64,000 nucleotides of DNA, taken from NCBI GenBank assembly GCA_950106755.1, contig CATNNA010000010.1, forward strand, positions 62,001-126,000, in the 5' to 3' direction. Position numbers and translations under genes: made by a program. The notes under the pieces were generated by a model. That model saw only the letters and a list, made by a program, of their open reading frames with translations, was not told the DNA's origin and made no database searches. The stretch is from Climacium dendroides. Taxonomy: Eukaryota; Streptophyta; Bryopsida; Hypnales; Climaciaceae. This document shows positions 52,313 to 64,000 of the stretch, piece by piece (position 1 is the stretch's first letter; every line of letters begins with the position of its first letter).

Positions 52313-52869
52313 TTTTCGGACATGATTCCACGTCAAAACGATATAATTTATTGGTTTGGTTTCTATCAAATACAGCATGATTTCTAGAGTCTCTTTTTTA
52401 AAACCCATTTCACTTACAAAAGTGTGGGGAAGCAATAGGGTTCTCTTAAACTTCATTTTTCCATGAATCCTAATTATTTCGAAGATTTGCAACTTATGTG
52501 TTATGTTTTCGGACATGATTCCCCGTCAAAACAATATAATTTATTGGTTTGGTTTCTATTAAATACAGCATGATTTTTAGAGTCTCCTTTTTTTAAAACC
52601 CATTTCACTTACAAAAGTATAGGGAAGCAATAGGGTTCTCTTAAACTTCATTCCTCCATGAATCCTAATTATTTCGAAGATTTGCAACTTATGTGTTATG
52701 TTTTCGGACATGATTCCACGTCAAAACGATATAATTTATTGGTTTGGTTTCTATCAAATACAGCATGATTTCTAGAGTCTCTTTTTTAAAACCCATTTCA
52801 CTTACAAAAGTGTGGGGAAGCAATAGGGTTCTCTTAAACTTCATTTTTCCATGAATCCTAATTATTTCG

Positions 52870-55800
52870 AAGATTTGCAACTTATGTGTTATATTTTCGG
52901 ACATGATTCCACGTCAAAACGATATAATTTATTGGTTTCGTTTCTATTAAATACAGCATGATTTTTAGATTCTCCTTTTTTTAAAACCCATTTCACTTAC
53001 AAAAGTGTGGGGAAGCAATAGGGTTCTCTTAAACTTCATTTTTCCATGAATCCTAATTATTTCGAAGATTTGCAACTTATGTGTTATGTTTTCGGACATG
53101 ATTCCACGTCAAAACGATATAATTTATTGGTTTGGTTTCTATTAAATACAGCATGATTTTTAGAGTCTCCTTTTTTTAAAACCCATTTCACTTACAAAAG
53201 TATAGGGAAGCAATAGGGTTCTCTTAAACTTCATTTTTCCATGAATCCTAATTATTTCGAAGATTTGCAACTTATGTGTTATGTTTTCGGACATGATTTC
53301 ACGTCAAAACGATATAATTTATTGGTTTGGTTTCTATCAAATACAGCATGATTTCTAGAGTCTCTTTTTTAAAACCCATTTCAATTGAGAATGTGTGGGG
53401 AAGCAATAGGATTCTCTTAAACTTCATTTTTCCATGAATCCTAATTATTTCGAAGATTTGCAACTTATGTGTTATGTTTTCGGACATGATTCCACGTCAA
53501 AACGATATAATTTATTGGTTTGGTTTCTATCAAATACAGCATGATTTCTAGAGTCTCTTTTTTAAAACCCATTTCACTTACAAAAGTGTGGGGAAGCACT
53601 AGGGTTCTCTTAAACTTCATTTTTCCATGAATCCTAATTATTTCGAAGATTTGCAACTTATGTGTTATGTTTTCGGACATGATTCCCCGTCAAAACGATA
53701 TAATTTATTGGTTTGGTTTCTATTAAATACAGCATGATTTTTAGAGTCTCCTTTTTTTAAAACCCATTTCACTTACAAAAGTGTGGGGAAGCAATAGGGT
53801 TCTCTTAGACTTCATTCCTCCATGAATCCTAATTATTTCGAAGATTTGCAACTTATGTGTTATGTTTTCCGACATGATTCTACGTCAAAACGCTATAATT
53901 TATTGGTTTGGTTTCTATTAAATACAGCATGATTTTTAGAGTCTCCTTTTTTTAAAACCCATTTCACTTACAAAAGTGTGGGGAAGCAATAGGGTTCTCT
54001 TAAACTTCATTTTTCCATGAATCCTAATTATTTCGAAGATTTGCAACTTATGTGTTATGTTTTCCGACATGATTCCACGTCAAAACGATATAATTTATTG
54101 GTTTCGTTTCTATTAAATACAGCATGATTTTTAGAGTCTCCTTTTTTTAAAACCCATTTCACTTACAAAAGTGTGGGGAAGCACTAGGGTTCTCTTAAAC
54201 TTCATTTTTCCATGAATCCTAATTATTTCGAAGATTTGCAACTTATGTGTTATGTTTTCGGACATGATTCCACGTCAGAACGATATAATTTATTGGTTTG
54301 GTTTCTATTAAATACAGCATGATTTTTAGAGTCTCCTTTTTTTAAAACCCATTTCACTTACAAAAGTGTGGGGAAGCAATAGGGTTCTCTTAGACTTCAT
54401 TCCTCCATGAATCCTAATTATTTCGAAGATTTGCAACTTATGTGTTATGTTTTCCGACATGATTCTACGTCAAAACGCTATAATTTATTGGTTTGGTTTC
54501 TATTAAATACAGCATGATTTTTAGAGTCTCCTTTTTCTAAAACCCATTTCACTTACAAAAGTGTGGGGAAGCAATAGGGTTCTCTTAAACTTCATTTTTC
54601 CATGAATCCTAATTATTTCGAAGATTTGCAACTTATGTGTTATGTTTTCGGACATGATTCCACGTCAAAACGATATAATTTATTGGTTTGGTTTCTATGA
54701 AATACAGCATGATTTCTAGAGTCTCTTTTTTAAAACCCATTTCACTTACAAAAGTGTGGGGAAGCAATAGGGTTCTCTTAAACTTCATTCCTCCATGAAT
54801 CCTAATTATTTCGAAGATTTGCAACTTATGTGTTATATTTTCGGACATGATTCCACGTCAAAACGATATAATTTATTGGTTTCGTTTCTATTAAATACAG
54901 CATGATTTTTAGATTCTCCTTTTTTTAAAACCCATTTCACTTACAAAAGTGTGGGGAAGCAATAGGGTTCTCTTAAACTTCATTTTTCCATGAATCCTAA
55001 TTATTTCGAAGATTTGCAACTTATGTGTTATGTTTTCGGACATGATTCCACGTCAAAACGATATAATTTATTGGTTTGGTTTCTATTAAATACAGCATGA
55101 TTTTTAGAGTCTCCTTTTTTTAAAACCCATTTCACTTACAAAAGTATAGGGAAGCAATAGGGTTCTCTTAAACTTCATTTTTCCATGAATCCTAATTATT
55201 TCGAAGATTTGCAACTTATGTGTTATGTTTTCGGACATGATTTCACGTCAAAACGATATAATTTATTGGTTTGGTTTCTATCAAATACAGCATGATTTCT
55301 AGAGTCTCTTTTTTAAAACCCATTTCAATTGAGAATGTGTGGGGAAGCAATAGGATTCTCTTAAACTTCATTTTTCCATGAATCCTAATTATTTCGAAGA
55401 TTTGCAACTTATGTGTTATGTTTTCGGACATGATTCCACGTCAAAACGATATAATTTATTGGTTTGGTTTCTATCAAATACAGCATGATTTCTAGAGTCT
55501 CTTTTTTAAAACCCATTTCACTTACAAAAGTGTGGGGAAGCACTAGGGTTCTCTTAAACTTCATTTTTCCATGAATCCTAATTATTTCGAAGATTTGCAA
55601 CTTATGTGTTATGTTTTCGGACATGATTCCCCGTCAAAACGATATAATTTATTGGTTTGGTTTCTATTAAATACAGCATGATTTTTAGAGTCTCCTTTTT
55701 TTAAAACCCATTTCACTTACAAAAGTGTGGGGAAGCAATAGGGTTCTCTTAGACTTCATTCCTCCATGAATCCTAATTATTTCGAAGATTTGCAACTTAT

Positions 55801-56757
55801 GTGTTATGTTTTCCGACATGATTCTACGTCAAAACGCTATAATTTATTGGTTTGGTTTCTATTAAATACAGCATGATTTTTAGAGTCTCCTTTTTTTAAA
55901 ACCCATTTCACTTACAAAAGTGTGGGGAAGCAATAGGGTTCTCTTAAACTTCATTTTTCCATGAATCCTAATTATTTCGAAGATTTGCAACTTATGTGTT
56001 ATGTTTTCCGACATGATTCCACGTCAAAACGATATAATTTATTGGTTTCGTTTCTATTAAATACAGCATGATTTTTAGAGTCTCCTTTTTTTAAAACCCA
56101 TTTCACTTACAAAAGTGTGGGGAAGCACTAGGGTTCTCTTAAACTTCATTTTTCCATGAATCCTAATTATTTCGAAGATTTGCAACTTATGTGTTATGTT
56201 TTCGGACATGATTCCACGTCAGAACGATATAATTTATTGGTTTGGTTTCTATTAAATACAGCATGATTTTTAGAGTCTCCTTTTTTTAAAACCCATTTCA
56301 CTTACAAAAGTGTGGGGAAGCAATAGGGTTCTCTTAGACTTCATTCCTCCATGAATCCTAATTATTTCGAAGATTTGCAACTTATGTGTTATGTTTTCCG
56401 ACATGATTCTACGTCAAAACGCTATAATTTATTGGTTTGGTTTCTATTAAATACAGCATGATTTTTAGAGTCTCCTTTTTCTAAAACCCATTTCACTTAC
56501 AAAAGTGTGGGGAAGCAATAGGGTTCTCTTAAACTTCATTTTTCCATGAATCCTAATTATTTCGAAGATTTGCAACTTATGTGTTATGTTTTCGGACATG
56601 ATTCCACGTCAAAACGATATAATTTATTGGTTTGGTTTCTATGAAATACAGCATGATTTCTAGAGTCTCTTTTTTAAAACCCATTTCACTTACAAAAGTG
56701 TGGGGAAGCAATAGGGTTCTCTTAAACTTCATTCCTCCATGAATCCTAATTATTTCG
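52870..56757 (+). repeat. Two adjacent 10-monomer repeats of 1944 bp, partial third
   Basis: TTTTTAGATTCTCC occurs at 52967, 54911 and 56855 (position of the A of AGATT), 1944 bp apart each time. The rare CACGTCAGAACG (for CACGTCAAAACG) is present once in each full copy, near 54270 and 56214, as is CTATGAAAT in a 193-class unit (near 54697 and 56641). Seven 195-class and three 193-class units give exactly 1944 bp. A third, partial copy continues to about 57570, where CAAAACAATATAAT replaces CAAAACGATATAAT. I noticed no difference between the two full copies. Confidence 0.9.
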
Positions 56758-56989
56758 AAGATTTGCAACTTATGTGTTATATTTTCGGACATGATTCCAC
56801 GTCAAAACGATATAATTTATTGGTTTCGTTTCTATTAAATACAGCATGATTTTTAGATTCTCCTTTTTTTAAAACCCATTTCACTTACAAAAGTGTGGGG
56901 AAGCAATAGGGTTCTCTTAAACTTCATTTTTCCATGAATCCTAATTATTTCGAAGATTTGCAACTTATGTGTTATGTTTTCGGACATGA

Positions 56990-58927
56990 TTCCACGTCAA
57001 AACGATATAATTTATTGGTTTGGTTTCTATTAAATACAGCATGATTTTTAGAGTCTCCTTTTTTTAAAACCCATTTCACTTACAAAAGTATAGGGAAGCA
57101 ATAGGGTTCTCTTAAACTTCATTTTTCCATGAATCCTAATTATTTCGAAGATTTGCAACTTATGTGTTATGTTTTCGGACATGATTTCACGTCAAAACGA
57201 TATAATTTATTGGTTTGGTTTCTATCAAATACAGCATGATTTCTAGAGTCTCTTTTTTAAAACCCATTTCAATTGAGAATGTGTGGGGAAGCAATAGGAT
57301 TCTCTTAAACTTCATTTTTCCATGAATCCTAATTATTTCGAAGATTTGCAACTTATGTGTTATGTTTTCGGACATGATTCCACGTCAAAACGATATAATT
57401 TATTGGTTTGGTTTCTATCAAATACAGCATGATTTCTAGAGTCTCTTTTTTAAAACCCATTTCACTTACAAAAGTGTGGGGAAGCACTAGGGTTCTCTTA
57501 AACTTCATTTTTCCATGAATCCTAATTATTTCGAAGATTTGCAACTTATGTGTTATGTTTTCGGACATGATTCCCCGTCAAAACAATATAATTTATTGGT
57601 TTGGTTTCTATTAAATACAGCATGATTTTTAGAGTCTCCTTTTTTTAAAACCCATTTCACTTACAAAAGTATAGGGAAGCAATAGGGTTCTCTTAAACTT
57701 CATTCCTCCATGAATCCTAATTATTTCGAAGATTTGCAACTTATGTGTTATGTTTTCGGACATGATTCCACGTCAAAACGCTATAATTTATTGGTTTGGT
57801 TTCTATCAAATACAGCATGATTTCTAGAGTCTCTTTTTTAAAACCCATTTCACTTACAAAAGTGTGGGGAAGCAATAGGGTTCTCTTAAACTTCATTTTT
57901 CCATGAATCCTAATTATTTCGAAGATTTGCAACTTATGTGTTATATTTTCGGACATGATTCCACGTCAAAACGATATAATTTATTGGTTTGGTTTCTATT
58001 AAATACAGCATGATTTTTAGAGTCTCCTTTTTTTAAAACCCATTTCACTTACAAAAGTATAGGGAAGCAATAGGGTTCTCTTAAACTTCATTTTTCCATG
58101 AATCCTAATTATTTCGAAGATTTGCAACTTATGTGTTATGTTTTCGGACATGATTTCACGTCAAAACGATATAATTTATTGGTTTGGTTTCTATCAAATA
58201 CAGCATGATTTCTAGAGTCTCTTTTTTAAAACCCATTTCAATTGAGAATGTGTGGGGAAGCAATAGGATTCTCTTAAACTTCATTTTTCCATGAATCCTA
58301 ATTATTTCGAAGATTTGCAACTTATGTGTTATGTTTTCGGACATGATTCCACGTCAAAACGATATAATTTATTGGTTTGGTTTCTATCAAATACAGCATG
58401 ATTTCTAGAGTCTCTTTTTTAAAACCCATTTCACTTACAAAAGTGTGGGGAAGCAATAGGGTTCTCTTAAACTTCATTTTTCCATGAATCCTAATTATTT
58501 CGAAGATTTGCAACTTATGTGTTATGTTTTCGGACATGATTCCCCGTCAAAACAATATAATTTATTGGTTTGGTTTCTATTAAATACAGCATGATTTTTA
58601 GAGTCTCCTTTTTTTAAAACCCATTTCACTTACAAAAGTATAGGGAAGCAATAGGGTTCTCTTAAACTTCATTCCTCCATGAATCCTAATTATTTCGAAG
58701 ATTTGCAACTTATGTGTTATGTTTTCGGACATGATTCCACGTCAAAACGCTATAATTTATTGGTTTGGTTTCTATCAAATACAGCATGATTTCTAGAGTC
58801 TCTTTTTTAAAACCCATTTCACTTACAAAAGTGTGGGGAAGCAATAGGGTTCTCTTAAACTTCATTTTTCCATGAATCCTAATTATTTCGAAGATTTGCA
58901 ACTTATGTGTTATATTTTCGGACATGA
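56990..58927 (+). repeat. Two adjacent 5-monomer repeats of 969 bp
   Basis: Three 193-class units and two 195-class units repeat once: the open minus-strand frames at 57187, 57353 and 57741 recur at 58156, 58322 and 58710, all 969 bp later. The copies are about 56990-57958 and 57959-58927. They differ at GCACTAG against GCAATAG in the middle 193-class unit. Confidence 0.8.
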
Positions 58928-61900
58928 TTCCACGTCAAAACGATATAATTTATTGGTTTCGTTTCTATTAAATACAACATGATTTTTAGATTCTCCTTTT
59001 TTTAAAACCCATTTCACTTACAAAAGTGTGGGGAAGCAATAGGGTTCTCTTAAACTTCATTTTTCCATGAATCCTAATTATTTCGAAGATTTGCAACTTA
59101 TGTGTTATGTTTTCGGACATGATTCCGCGTCAAAACGATATAATTTATTGGTTTGGTTTCTATTAAATACAGCATGATTTTTAGAGTCTCCTTTTTTTAA
59201 AACCCATTTCACTTACAAAAGTATAGGGAAGCAATAGGGTTCTCTTAAACTTCATTTTTCCATGAATCCTAATTATTTCGAAGATTTGCAACTTATGTGT
59301 TATGTTTTCGGAAATGATTTCACGTCAAAACGATATAATTTATTGGTTTGGTTTCTATCAAATACAGCATGATTTCTAGAGTCTCTTTTTTAAAACCCAT
59401 TTCAATTGAGAATGTGTGGGGAAGCAATAGGATTCTCTTAAACTTCATTTTTCCATGAATCCTAATTATTTCGAAGATTTGCAACTTATGTGTTATGTTT
59501 TCGGACATGATTCCACGTCAAAACGATATAATTTATTGGTTTGGTTTCTATTAAATACAGCATGATTTTTAGAGTCTCCTTTTTTTAAAACCCATTTCAC
59601 TTACAAAAGTGTGGGGAAGCAATAGGGTTCTCTTAGACTTCATTCCTCCATGAATCCTAATTATTTCGAAGATTTGCAACTTATGTGTTATGTTTTCTGA
59701 CATGATTCTACGTCAAAACGCTATAATTTATTGGTTTGGTTTCTATTAAATACAGCATGATTTTTAGAGTCTCCTTTTTTTAAAACCCATTTCACTTACA
59801 AAAGTGTGGGGAAGCAATAGGGTTCTCTTAAACTTCATTTTTCCATGAATCCTAATTATTTCGAAGATTTGCAACTTATGTGTTATGTTTTCGGACATGA
59901 TTCCACGTCAAAACGATATAATTTATTGGTTTCGTTTCTATTAAATACAGCATGATTTTTAGAGTCTCCTTTTTTTAAAACCCATTTCACTTACAAAAGT
60001 GTGGGGAAGCACTAGGGTTCTCTTAAACTTCATTTTTCCATGAATCCTAATTATTTCGAAGATTTGCAACTTATGTGTTATGTTTTCGGACAGGCTTCCA
60101 CGTCAAAACGATATAATTTATTGGTTTGGTTTCTATTAAATACAGCATGATTTTTAGAGTCTCCTTTTTTTAAAACCCATTTCACTTACAAAAGTGTGGG
60201 GAAGCAATAGGGTTCTCTTAGACTTCATTCCTCCATGAATCCTAATTATTTCGAAGATTTGCAACTTATGTGTTATGTTTTCGGACATGATTTCACGTCA
60301 AAACGATATAATTTATTGGTTTGGTTTCTATCAAATACAGCATGATTTCTAGAGTCTCTTTTTTAAAACCCATTTCAATTGAGAATGTGTGGGGAAGCAA
60401 TAGGATTCTCTTAAACTTCATTTTTCCATGAATCCTAATTATTTCGAAGATTTGCAACTTATGTGTTATGTTTTCGGACATGATTCCACGTCAAAACGAT
60501 ATAATTTATTGGTTTGGTTTCTATCAAATACAGCATGATTTCTAGAGTCTCTTTTTTAAAACCCATTTCACTTACAAAAGTGTGGGGAAGCAATAGGGTT
60601 CTCTTAAACTTCATTTTTCCATGAATCCTAATTATTTCGAAGATTTGCAACTTATGTGTTATGTTTTCGGACATGATTCCCCGTCAAAACAATATAATTT
60701 ATTGGTTTGGTTTCTATTAAATACAGCATGATTTTTAGAGTCTCCTTTTTTTAAAACCCATTTCACTTACAAAAGTATAGGGAAGTAATAGGGTTCTCTT
60801 AAACTTCATTCCTCCATGAATCCTAATTATTTCGAAGATTTGCAACTTATGTGTTATGTTTTCGGACATGATTCCACGTCAAAACGCTATAATTTATTGG
60901 TTTGGTTTCTATCAAATACAGCATGATTTCTAGAGTCTCTTTTTTAAAACCCATTTCACTTACAAAAGTGTGGGGAAGCAATAGGGTTCTCTTAAACTTC
61001 ATTTTTCCATGAATCCTAATTATTTCGAAGATTTGCAACTTATGTGTTATATTTTCGGACATGATTCCACGTCAAAACGATATAATTTATTGGTTTCGTT
61101 TCTATTAAATACAGCATGATTTTTAGATTCTCCTTTTTTTAAAACCCATTTCACTTACAAAAGTGTGGGGAAGCAATAGGGTTCTCTTAAACTTCATTTT
61201 TCCATGAATCCTAATTATTTCGAAGATTTGCAACTTATGTGTTATGTTTTCGGACATGATTCCACGTCAAAACGATATAATTTATTGGTTTGGTTTCTAT
61301 TAAATACAGCATGATTTTTAGAGTCTCTTTTTTTAAAACCCATTTCACTTACAAAAGTATAGGGAAGCAATAGGGTTCTCTTAAACTTCATTTTTCCATG
61401 AATCCTAATTATTTCGAAGATTTGCAACTTATGTGTTATGTTTTCGCAAATGATTTCACGTCAAAACGATATAATTTATTGGTTTGGTTTCTATCAAATA
61501 CAGCATGATTTCTAGAGTCTCTTTTTTAAAACCCATTTCAATTGAGAATGTGTGGGGAAGCAATAGGATTCTCTTAAACTTCATTTTTCCATGAATCCTA
61601 ATTATTTCGAAGATTTGCAACTTATGTGTTATGTTTTCGGACATGATTCCACGTCAAAACGATATAATTTATTGGTTTGGTTTCTATTAAATACAGCATG
61701 ATTTTTAGAGTCTCCTTTTTTTAAAACCCATTTCACTTACAAAAGTGTGGGGAAGCAATAGGGTTCTCTTAGACTTCATTCCTCCATGAATCCTAATTAT
61801 TTCGAAGATTTGCAACTTATGTGTTATGTTTTCCGACATGATTCTACGTCAAAACGCTATAATTTATTGGTTTGGTTTCTATTAAATACAGCATGATTTT

Positions 61901-62428
61901 TAGAGTCTCCTTTTTTTAAAACCCATTTCACTTACAAAAGTGTGGGGAAGCAATAGGGTTCTCTTAAACTTCATTTTTCCATGAATCCTAATTATTTCGA
62001 AGATTTGCAACTTATGTGTTATGTTTTCCGACATGATTCCACGTCAAAACGATATAATTTATTGGTTTCGTTTCTATTAAATACAGCATGATTTTTAGAG
62101 TCTCCTTTTTTTAAAACCCATTTCACTTACAAAAGTGTGGGGAAGCACTAGGGTTCTCTTAAACTTCATTTTTCCATGAATCCTAATTATTTCGAAGATT
62201 TGCAACTTATGTGTTATGTTTTCGGACAGGCTTCCACGTCAAAACGCTATAATTTATTGGTTTGGTTTCTATTAAATACAGCATGATTTTTAGAGTCTCC
62301 TTTTTTTAAAACCCATTTCACTTACAAAAGTGTGGGGAAGCAATAGGGTTCTCTTAGACTTCATTCCTCCATGAATCCTAATTATTTCGAAGATTTGCAA
62401 CTTATGTGTTATGTTTTCCGACATGATT
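58156..62428 (+). repeat. Two adjacent 11-monomer repeats of about 2137 bp
   Basis: The copies are about 58156-60292 and 60293-62428, overlapping the 5-monomer repeat above. The offset is 2137 up to about 61.3 kb and 2136 beyond, because the unit near 61326 has seven Ts after a single C (a 194-bp unit). GGACAGGCTTCC recurs at 60088 and 62224. Differences include ATACAACATG near 58975, TTCCGCGTC near 59126, GGAAGTAATAGG near 60783 and TTTTCGCAAATG near 61446. Confidence 0.8.
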
Positions 62429-64000
62429 CTACGTCAAAACGCTATAATTTATTGGTTTGGTTTCTATTAAATACAGCATGATTTTTAGAGTCTCCTTTTT
62501 TTAAAACCCATTTCACTTACAAAAGTGTGGGGAAGCAATAGGGTTCTCTTAAACTTCATTTTTCCATGAATCCTAATTATTTCGAAGATTTGCAACTTAT
62601 GTGTTATGTTTTCCGACATGATTCCACGTCAAAACGATATAATTTATTGGTTTGGTTTCTATCAAATACAGCATGATTTCTAGAGTCTCTTTTTTAAAAC
62701 CCATTTCACTTACAAAAGTGTGGGGAAGCAATAGGGTTCTCTTAAACTTCATTTTCCCATGAATCCTAATTATTTCGAAGATTTGCAACTTATGTGTTAT
62801 GTTTTCGGACATGATTCCCCGTCAAAACGATATAATTTATTGCTTTGGTTTCTATTAAATACAGCATGATTTTTAGAGTCTCCTTTTTTTAAAACCAATT
62901 TCACTTACAAAAGTATAGGGAAGCAATAGGGTTCTCTTAAACTTCATTCCTCCATGAATCCTAATTATTTCGAAGATTTGCAACTTATGTGTTATGTTTT
63001 CGGACATGATTCCACGTCAAAACGATATAATTTATTGGTTTGGTTTCTATTAAATACAGCATGATTTTTAGAGTCTCCTTTTTTTAAAACCCATTTCACT
63101 TACAAAAGTATAGGGAAGCAATAGGGTTCTCTTAAACTTCATTCCTCCATGAATCCTAATTATTTCGAAGATTTGCAACTTATGTGTTATGTTTTCGGAC
63201 AGGCTTCCACGTCAAAACGATATAATTTATTGGTTTCGTTTCTATTAAATACAGCATGATTTTTAGAGTCTCTTCTTTTTAAAACCCATTTCACTTACAA
63301 AAGTATAGGGAAGCACTAGGGTTCTCTTAAACTTCATTTTTCCATGAATCCTAATTATTTCGAAGATTTGCAACTTATGTGTTATGTTTTCGGACATGAT
63401 TCCCCGTCAAAACGATATAATTTATCGGTTTGGTTTCTATTAAATACAGCATGATTTTTAGAGTCTCCTTTTTTTAAAACCCATTTCACTTACAAAAGTG
63501 TGGGGAAGCACTAGGGTTCTCTTAAACTTCATTTTTCCATGAATCCTAATTATTTCGAAGATTTGCAACTTATGTGTTATGTTTTCCGACATGATTCTAC
63601 GTCAAAACGCTATAATTTATTGGTTTGGTTTCTATTAAATACAGCATGATTTTTAGAGTCTCCTTTTTTTAAAACCCATTTCACTTACAAAAGTGTGGGG
63701 AAGCAATAGGGTTCTCTTAGACTTCATTCCTCCATGAATCCTAATTATTTCGAAGATTTGCAACTTATGTGTTATGTTTTCGGACATGATTCCACGTCAA
63801 AACGCTATAATTTATTGGTTTGGTTTCTATCAAATACAGCATGATTTCTAGAGTCTCTTTTTTAAAACCCATTTCACTTACAAAAGTGTGGGGAAGCACT
63901 AGGGTTCTCTTAAACTTCATTTTTCCATGAATCCTAATTATTTCGAAGATTTGCAACTTATGTGTTATGTTTTCGGACATGATTCCACGTCAAAACGATA
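62429..64000 (+). repeat. Right-most stretch, related to 43.7-44.3 kb
   Basis: From about 63184 to 63712 the tags GGACAGGCTTCC, TCTTCTTTTTAAAA (C at 63275), CCCCGTC with TTATCGG, GCACTAG, GATTCTACG and CGCTATAATT follow each other as at 43751-44279 (offset 19433). Private changes before it are TTTTCCCATGAATCC near 62753, TATTGCTTTGG near 62840 and AAAACCAATTTC near 62892. The array runs out of the window within a unit. Confidence 0.75.
63765..63980 (-). other. Example of the repeat-encoded open frame in 193-bp units (not a gene)
   Basis: Minus-strand frames of 62 or 71 codons occur dozens of times, each over a 193-class unit; this is one instance. They open because the short class (one C and six Ts at the tract) keeps a frame that the long class (two Cs and seven Ts) breaks. 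The start is the CAT of GGACATG on the plus strand, and the frame is longer than one unit, reaching the same point of the next unit. The peptide has no signal sequence, membrane segment or known domain, and it tolerates changes wherever the DNA subtype varies. I regard it as a by-product of the satellite. Confidence 0.85.

Larger units (their letters stand above)
2056..64000 (+). repeat. Satellite array, 193-195 bp unit, about 318 copies
   Basis: Every segment from about 2056 to the end matches the same unit. Using CACGTC as unit start, early units begin at 2126, 2319, 2514, 2709, 2902, 3097, 3292 and 3485, i.e. steps of 193 or 195 bp. All units lie in the same orientation and no unrelated sequence interrupts them. 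Landmarks within the unit are AAAACGATATAATTTATTGG, TACAGCATGATTT, a pyrimidine/poly-T tract followed by AAAACCC, CACTTACAAAAG, GGGGAAGCAATAGGG, TTTTTCCATGAATCCTAA, ATTTCGAAGATTTGCAAC and TGTGTTATGTTTTCGGACATG. The array continues beyond the window. Size, uniformity and length fit a plant centromeric or heterochromatic satellite; location on the chromosome cannot be read from the sequence. Confidence 0.97.

Noticed and set aside
2708..63980. Dozens of minus-strand open frames of 61-71 codons as a gene family
   Set aside because: They coincide with 193-bp-class satellite units (or similar length variants), cross from one unit into the next and differ only where the DNA subtypes differ. There is no separate promoter, domain or codon-level conservation to see. 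They are explained by the repeat period.
2056..64000. CRISPR array
   Set aside because: The whole 193-195 bp is repeated, with no unique spacers between short repeats and no cas genes.
2056..64000. Ribosomal intergenic subrepeats or another gene-linked repeat
   Set aside because: No rRNA sequence or promoter-like break occurs within 62 kb, and the higher-order pattern is that of a satellite.
2126..64000. CENP-B box in the monomer
   Set aside because: The required spaced core (TTCG, then A, then CGGG) is not present; TTTCGAAG and TTTTCGGAC only match the first bases.
2170..64000. Poly-T tracts as terminators or Pol III stops
   Set aside because: They recur once per satellite unit without any upstream RNA gene or internal promoter box, so they are a feature of the repeat.

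Overview
The window is almost entirely a tandem satellite array, probably from a plant nuclear genome. From about position 2056 to the last base (about 61.9 kb) there is one head-to-tail repeat in a single orientation. Its unit is about 193-195 bp and about 31% G+C (my count on a typical unit), giving roughly 318 monomers. I found no gene, transposon, RNA gene or unrelated insert in it. A plant is an inference from the unit size, the A+T-rich centromere or heterochromatin-like satellite and two degenerate TTTAGGG motifs just outside it; I cannot name the species, and another eukaryote is not excluded.

Bases 1-2055 are the non-satellite flank. This part holds a family of short near-perfect palindromes with arms TTCAGGTCGA / TCGACCTGAA, three of them on a regular 57-bp step. 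It also has a small G+C-richer open stretch near 1.4-1.6 kb that may be a decayed coding remnant, and A+T-rich sequence with nothing recognisable. The array starts with a truncated, diverged monomer at about 2056-2125.

Array layout: 2.1-9.1 kb is the older, heterogeneous edge. From 9 to 30 kb there are successive small duplications of 2, 5 and 7 monomers and long-range sharing of 1.5 kb blocks. From 30.8 to 47 kb there are 13- and 14-monomer units that recur as a block 8759 bp away (45 monomers). From 47 to 62.4 kb the array is built of adjacent 9-, 10-, 5- and 11-monomer repeats that differ by few bases. Monomers come in two main length classes, 193 and 195 bp. The difference is at one pyrimidine/poly-T tract, and the class decides whether the minus strand carries a 62-71 codon open frame. 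Those frames are by-products of the repeat, not genes.

Nothing here is a multi-gene system. The interest lies in the higher-order structure: private base changes act as tags that let unequal exchange, monomer loss and conversion-like mosaics be followed along the array.
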